Assembly (NCBI GenBank): GCA_951799425.1
Contig: OX637407.1
Coordinates: forward strand, 21,086,981-21,150,980
Direction: 5' to 3'
Length of the DNA: 64,000 nt
Source: Ilex aquifolium
Lineage: Eukaryota; Streptophyta; Magnoliopsida; Aquifoliales; Aquifoliaceae
Under the pieces are notes generated by a model. That model worked only from the letters and a program-made list of their open reading frames with translations. It was not told the DNA's origin and searched no databases. Shown piece by piece: positions 58,522-64,000 of this stretch. A program made the position numbers and the translations under genes. How positions within the stretch are numbered: the stretch's first letter is position 1; each line of letters opens with the position of its first letter.

Positions 58522-61500
58522 TTAAACGGTTTTGTTCTATTGTACTGGACCAACAAGTTTTTCCCAACACCATGAACCATCTAAATTAAATGTTCATTAC
58601 TATCTTTATTTGCAACATTACTACAAGAATCTAACAGAAAAGGCTCTTATCCAGTGCTGGTCCTCACGTGGTGGCATATGGGGAGGGGTAGACAAGCACA
58701 CATTTCACTTCTGGTATTATTTGCACAAAGCGGCTGGCGGTGGCTATAGACAAAACACTCATGCCTTCCAATTTTTAGAATAGCATCATTCAGTAGCATT
58801 ATTTCTAGTTATCTTCCACTAAAACTGCTAGTAGTATTAACTCAATCCCAAGAGAGGTTGGTTTGGAATCCCTGTTGCCTTTTAAAGTTGCCTTCTTTGC
58901 TTGGTCAGTGTATTCAATAAATTGTTCCTATCACATCAATTGCTATTTATGTGAAATGAATAGCTCCAAATCGATCTACGCCTCCTTCGAGATTTGCAAT
59001 AGGAAATCATTTATTTCTGCAATGTCATCTTTTCTACATTAGATGGGCTTTCTCCAGTGTAGCTTCAGAGTCTCCAGGAATGCGCCTTCTCAAGCTTCTC
59101 ATCAAAAGCATTTAGTGGTTGATATCATTCCACTACTTTACCTCCTGGCACGTTTTTAAATGATAGGGAGAGATTTGACTGATTATTGTTAACTTATATA
59201 CAACATGTGGCTAGCTTGTTTAGATTTGTTGTGATGAGATTTCATCCAAATCTACAGCAAATCTGGGGTGGCTGCAGTAACTTAGCATGACGAATGTTAA
59301 TTCATCCAAATCTACAGCAAATCTGGGGTGGGTGCAGTAACTTAGCATGACAAATGTTAATTTATAAAAAACATCTGAAAAGTTTAAGAACTTTCCATCT
59401 ACCTCACTCATCTATCTCAACGAATAAAACTTGTACAGTTTCCTGCAAGATTTAAACCAATCTTCAATGGCTTCTTTTGAGATACAATACAGGGTATGCT
59501 ATAGTAAGGATGTCAAGACTACATAGTTTACCCAATATTCTCAGGGAAAAATTGCTGCTTTAGTTGACCACATAGTAAGCATTAATGATCTTTTCAGGAA
59601 ATGCGGGTGAAATATCATACGGACAAAGTACTCGAGACAAGCTTGGGAAAATTACAAGTACTTAAAAGCTTGAAAGGGCAAGGTTACAAGAATGATAGTT
59701 TATTTCCTAGAGAATCTATACACTAGAACTCTTGAAAAAGACAGATATATTGAAATCTCAGAATACATACAACCCATCGAGTATTCATAAGCTGGAGAGA
59801 GATAATTAAAAACCTCTAACTCATACTCGGGACTCTCAGAGGTTAGAGGGCAGAGCTCACTTATTAGGCCTAATATCACCTCCACAGTGAGGGCAGTGAC
59901 TTTTAGTTGTGAATGTAAAAGTACAGAAACAAGAAATAATTGTTCATGACCATATACTAGAAACCATACAAGACGAAAGTGATGCAAGACTGAGTGATGG
60001 GCTGTTCATACCTTATTGAACAGACCATGAGCATTAGCCAACCTTGGTAGCAACGGACCCATAATACGAAATGCTATTCTCAACACTGCAACTGATGTTA
60101 CTGGCCTGAGATGCTTGATGATGAGATGTGTTCCTTCTAGCCATTCCTGTGGAAGGTTACTGAAGAAAGAATGTAGCAGGGCCACAATATTACCTAGTGA
60201 TACAACAATTGTGGGACTGGATCAGAATTCCAGAAAAACCTAATGCAAAAACAATAAGCAGGTGAACAGAATATTGGCACATAGCAATTATGTTCTGGTG
60301 ATCAGTCTGAAAAGTCTTTAAAGTATGACGACCACATACAGATAATCCCAACTGCAGGGCTATAAAACGATAGCATGTTCTCTTCCATGATAATTCAGCT
60401 TCAACATTTTTTATAAGCTATCTTTCAAAAATATAGGTCTCGCAGAAGCTTTGACTATGTTCCCAGGCAAAAACCAAACAAAAAAAGAAGAGTGTAGTGA
60501 CTGCCACAAAAATAGAAATTCAAAGAAGAAAAAGAGCAGAGAATTTTTGCCGGCACTAGAAAGGATTTATGCGGTAAAATTTGTTCAATCCACTATTGCA
60601 AGGAGCAAAACTTAAGAGGCCACACCATTACCATGTTAGAATTACAAGAGGTATGCAGTTTTGCCTGTATTATAAAAATATGATATAGCTAGAAAGTAGA
60701 AATTGTCAAGGGAAAGAAACAAGAAAAAAGAATAACAAAACAAAGAAAGAAATAAGGAAAAGGAAAAGAATAACAGTAACTAATTATCAGCCACAGATAC
60801 ATGGTAAAGTTTATCATCACATAACTGCTGCATACAATTGCATACCAATAGCTGTTGAGGTGTTGTCCTGGGCAGCCCAAGTTGGATCCAACAAAGCATA
60901 CCCAACAGCAGAGTCTAGCTCTCCCAGGGACCTTTTCCCATCAGTAAGCCACCAACTCTCCTTTATTACACGTGACGCCTCTATATAGAGTTGAACATGA
61001 AACTCTGGAGGAAGCTGAGCCAAAAGGAGGCCACAAGCTTGGATCAGCAAACAAGACAATTGCTGGCATGTATATCCACTTCGAGAAACGAAGTTAGAAG
61101 TGTTTATTCCTGAAACTGAAGGAGTTGGTCTGCTTGCACCCAAGGAATCAGTGCTTCCTCCTGAAGGAGAAGTTGGCAAAACAGAACCTTGCCCAACACT
61201 ACTAGGAGCTCCATGTAGACCATTGCTGGATTGGATAAGCGTTGGTTGTATGTGAACAACTATTTGAACAAGCGATGATACAATTTGGAATGCAGATACA
61301 GGAAGAGAGAGTATTTCTATGACGGCTGTTTCAAGAATCAGCTGGGTATACGTGCCAGGATCTTGCATTTGATAGAATGCCTTCTGGCCTTCAGAAGCAT
61401 TTGTTGGCCCAGACTGAGATGTTGCTTGAGTCTTGTTATGTGGAGCACGCACTGTATTATTTGAAGCATCTCCCAATGGTCCACTTTTTGAGTTATTATT

Positions 61501-61946
61501 CAGAGGAGGGATAACATTATTTACAAGACCCAACAAAAGAGTTGCAAAGTAATCTAATGGGGGAGTCACAGCAGTATTTGTTGAATTGATGTGTTGAGGG
61601 AATGACTCAGAAAATGGAATCTGAAACAAAATGGGAGTTCCATTAATGAAGCCGCAGTAGAGACTAAAAGAAGAAATGAATGGAGGCAAGAAGTAACATC
61701 ATTACCTTCTTAATATCAAGTACATTAAGTATCCGAAGAATTAGCTTTCCTGGAAGATGACCATAGAAATATGCAAGTATATCACGAACAAATGTAAAAT
61801 TTAGAGGATAGTAATGAAGAAACGTAGAATACAATAGCAGAACTCTTTCAGCTGCATCTATGGCATCGTTTTCGATAAGTCTATAGATTATTAGGGGGAT
61901 GACTGGCAGCAAACGTGCCGCAATATCATCAAAGAACGTTGGATAC
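57383..61946 (-). CDS. MED23: Mediator subunit 23, C-terminal 500 residues (five exons)
   Basis: Exons on the minus strand, in order: 61946-61706, 61620-60846, 60193-60012, 57793-57690, 57584-57383 (TAA 57385-57383). All junctions are GT-AG and keep frame; coding length 1,504 nt. Recognisable plant MED23 sequence: RYLIENDAIDAAERVL-type block (YRLIENDAIDAAERVLLLYS), DPGTYTQLILETAVIEILSL, ASRVIKESWWLTDGKRSLGE, ALLDPTWAAQDNTSTAIG, HSFFSNLPQEWLEGTHLIIK, RASENLRPDVQHLLSHLKPD, ending LVQNPS. MED23 is a nuclear Mediator subunit that connects activators to RNA polymerase II. A Ser/Gly-rich linker (about residues 230-260 of this part) is variable. Plant MED23 is about 1,600 residues, so two thirds lies beyond the right edge or was lost. 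The fourth intron (57794-60011) is 2.2 kb with a microsatellite and a 60-bp tandem repeat. Confidence 0.92.
58460..58516. repeat. (TA)n microsatellite in MED23 intron
   Basis: CATA units grade into about 25 TA units. Confidence 0.95.
59241..59360. repeat. 60-bp direct tandem repeat in MED23 intron
   Basis: Two adjacent 60-bp copies (59241-59300, 59301-59360) differ at two or three positions; each contains CTACAGCAAATCTGGGGTGG. Confidence 0.95.
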
Positions 61947-62230
61947 CTGCAAAATGTGCAAAGACCAAAACTAGAGTTTATGACATCCCAGCCTTGAGTG
62001 GAACTGTATCATGACACCCAAACTGTAAGCTGAAAATTGCAAGTACTATCAAAGAAGAGTGCGAAGTAAAATAAAACAGAGCTACTGTAAGCACAAATAC
62101 ATTCCATGCATTAAATGACAACAATGGTTGAACAGAATTTCCTAACTGATGTACATGAGGCACCAAATTAGACCCTCAGCAGATGACACTCCAAAAATAA
62201 CCAAGTCAATGCTTAATTGAAGACAAGGGC
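61947..62230 (-). other. Probable intron of MED23
   Basis: No exon-like stretch in frame. The acceptor TTTTGCAG lies at 61947-61954. Confidence 0.5.
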
Positions 62231-62292
62231 CTTTTCGCATCCCTTATCCCATTTAGTGGTGATTCAGAGCAAAATAACATATCTGACGGCAC
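62231..62292 (-). CDS. MED23: Candidate further MED23 exon
   Basis: After acceptor TCTTGCAG, the minus strand reads VPSDMLFCSESPLNGIRDAK. A GC donor at AAAAG|GCCC (62231) would leave AG to join the next exon's G as Arg and keep frame. GC donors are uncommon and this one is weak. No GT donor is found before the in-frame TGA. The exon is plausible but unproven. Confidence 0.4.
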
Positions 62293-62689
62293 CTGCAAGA
62301 CCATAACATAAGTTTCATAGCTCCACTACAACACCAGAAAGTATGGTTATGTCTCTTTTTCAAACTGCCTCTGCACCTGGTGGTCAGACAACTGACGGCT
62401 CATGGGCTATATATTCTAATCCCACCAAAAGGAAGCAATGATATACTAATATGTGTAGATATATGGATGTGTTGCTCATGATGATTATGTCTAACATTCG
62501 ATTAATTTAACCATCAAGCCATGAAGATTATGTCAAAAACAAAAAATGAACATTAATGAAATCAAGGGGTAAATAAATTTTACCACATTATGGTTTTGGC
62601 CAGTAACATATTACCACTTTATACTTCAAAAACCTACACATAACCCCCTTAACATTATGGGGATTAGACATTTCTCTCACTAGTGCTCA
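62293..62689. other. Spacer, probably MED23 intron or flank
   Basis: No exon or element can be defined. Confidence 0.4.
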
Positions 62690-63745
62690 TTTTAGATGGT
62701 CTAGGTGTTCGAATAACTGGGTTACAACACGGATAAATAGGTTTCTATTTGCAGATGAGGGGGAAGATGTGTTTCCAAATTTGGTGCAAATGGATAAATC
62801 TAGACTAATGTCTAACCATTTTCTTATTGTTTTCGAGTCCAATCCTATGAAGTGGGGACGTATGACATCTGTATTAGAGAACATTTGGTTATCTCGTCAT
62901 TCTTTTGTCAATTCGTGTAGGAAGTGGTGGACAAGTAGTGAGCTAGAAGGGTGGGAGAGTTTTAAATTTAGGAAAAAAATGAAAGGGACAAAAAGAAAAT
63001 TTGAAAGTGTGGAATATAGAGGTTTTTAGAGATGGTAGGCCTGGGAAATCAGATATTTTGAGGAAAATTAAGGAATTAAATAGTCTAAGAAATATGTCAT
63101 CTTATAAACTGACCAACTTAGGAGGTGTTGGTTTTAACAAGGGAGGAGACTGGTTGGAGGCAAAAGACTAGGGTGAAATGAGTTAAGGAAAGTGATTGTA
63201 ATATCAAGTTTTTTCACATAGAATCATAAATGGTAGGAGGAAGAAAAGCATTTGGAGAATTAGAAACCAAGTCCGGTCAGATTACGAGGGATCCCTTGTT
63301 GATTGCAAGATATTCTTTGTAGGCCTACAATCGAAGGGGTTGATTGGTGTCGTACACTATGAGAAAGCAAGTTGGCTTTAGAGATCATTTGATGAGGAAC
63401 CGATCATAAGAATGTTTTTTACATGAACAAGGAAAAGATAATTTCTGTATGGCTTCTTGTCAAAACACCAAACAGATTATTAAGAATGATCTCATGCATG
63501 TTTCATGACTTTTTTTGGCAGTTGGTTGGGAAGAAGTTTCAAATCTACCTTTATTACATTAATCAGTTAGAAAATTGTTCAATTGAGGTTGAGGATTATA
63601 AACCTATCAATTAGGTGACTAGCTCGTATAGTTACCTCTAAAATGTAATCCTATGGACCCAATGAGGTTTTGGGGTGATGATTACTTTGAGTCATAGTGC
63701 ATTTGTTCAAAGAACAAAGGATTGTAAATGTAGCTTTACGATAGG
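62690..63745 (+). pseudogene. L1-type LINE ORF2 remnant (endonuclease end to start of RT)
   Basis: Broken plus-strand frames give the endonuclease tail (RFLFADEGEDVFPNLVQ, MSNHFLIVFES), the linker (WTSSELEGWESFKFR), NIKFFHRIINGRRKKSIWRI near 63195-63265, then RT entry motifs VEDYKPIN (63588-63611) and SAFVQRTK (about 63695-63720). Stops and frameshifts are frequent. The catalytic FADD region and poly-A tail are not seen, so it is truncated. It lies upstream of the visible MED23 exons, perhaps in an intron. Confidence 0.75.
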
Positions 63746-64000
63746 TGGTCGAAGATGGTAAAGAGAATATGGAAAAAAAGGTACGTTTAGGGATTTTTTT
63801 TTTTTTTCTTTTCTTTTTTTTTTTCAGGGTGATAGGTCTAGGGACCAGATTGCCAATTGCAAGACTTATACTGTAGCTCTAAGTTGGATTGTGACGAAAA
63901 CATCATTCGGCAGAGCTATGATGCAAGCCTTGAACTTGGAGACTTCCAGACGACAACAAAGAAGAAAGGAAATAATGTCTAGATCAAGAACATCACATTT
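63746..64000. other. Unassigned right edge
   Basis: It contains a T-rich run near 63797-63825, followed by 170 bp open in at least one plus frame but without a recognisable domain. Confidence 0.4.

Overview
The window is nuclear DNA of a flowering plant, most likely a eudicot. The evidence is intron-bearing plant genes (a JAZ/TIFY repressor and a plant-type Mediator subunit 23), AT-rich intergenic DNA with many CT/TA microsatellites, and dense layers of plant transposable elements (Ty3/Gypsy Tekay-, Tat- and Athila-like, hAT, CACTA, SINE, L1). The sequence alone does not give the species. There are no bacterial operons, CRISPR arrays or rRNA genes.

Layout. 1-1484: the 5' end of a minus-strand Tat-like Ty3/Gypsy element (LTR plus gag), cut by the window edge. 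1485-4300: T-rich and microsatellite DNA and the first half (A1) of a duplicated segment. 4815-5934: a probable solo LTR. 5935-19718: a decayed minus-strand Tat/Ogre-like element (LTR 19003-19718, gag/pol remnants), split by a nearly complete 10.1-kb plus-strand Tekay-like chromovirus (6328-16443, TSD AATGT, 2.5-kb LTRs, gag and pol with chromodomain). 20145-29945: second halves of the duplication (B1, then A2-B2) around a probable solo LTR. 30176-33400: a MITE-like element, a young SINE with a 19-bp target duplication, and a cluster of CACGTG boxes. 35657-39661: a complete seven-exon TIFY6B/JAZ3-like gene, plus strand. 41985-54690: a second duplicated segment in three broken copies, filled with nested insertions: GGTACCG-ended MITE-like elements, a solo LTR inside one, a SINE inside another, a CACTA fold-back MITE inside a third, and a decayed hAT element (45106-48618) inside a CCA-rich tract. 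54725-55975: an Athila-like gag/protease remnant. 57383-62292: the 3' part of MED23, minus strand. 62690-63745: an L1-type LINE remnant.

The two host genes are functionally distinct: JAZ proteins repress MYC2-type factors in jasmonate signalling, and MED23 is a Mediator tail/middle subunit. Nothing shows that they are co-regulated. I found no clearly new biological system. The most informative signals are these: the JAZ Jas-intron reads straight into a stop when retained; the Tekay LTR carries a hairpin at its predicted transcription start, a GGTACC-rich array and uneven LTR divergence; gag and pol are separated only by one in-frame TAG; and several nested insertions can be ordered in time from paralogous empty sites. 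All comparisons were made by eye without searches, so percentages and family names are provisional.
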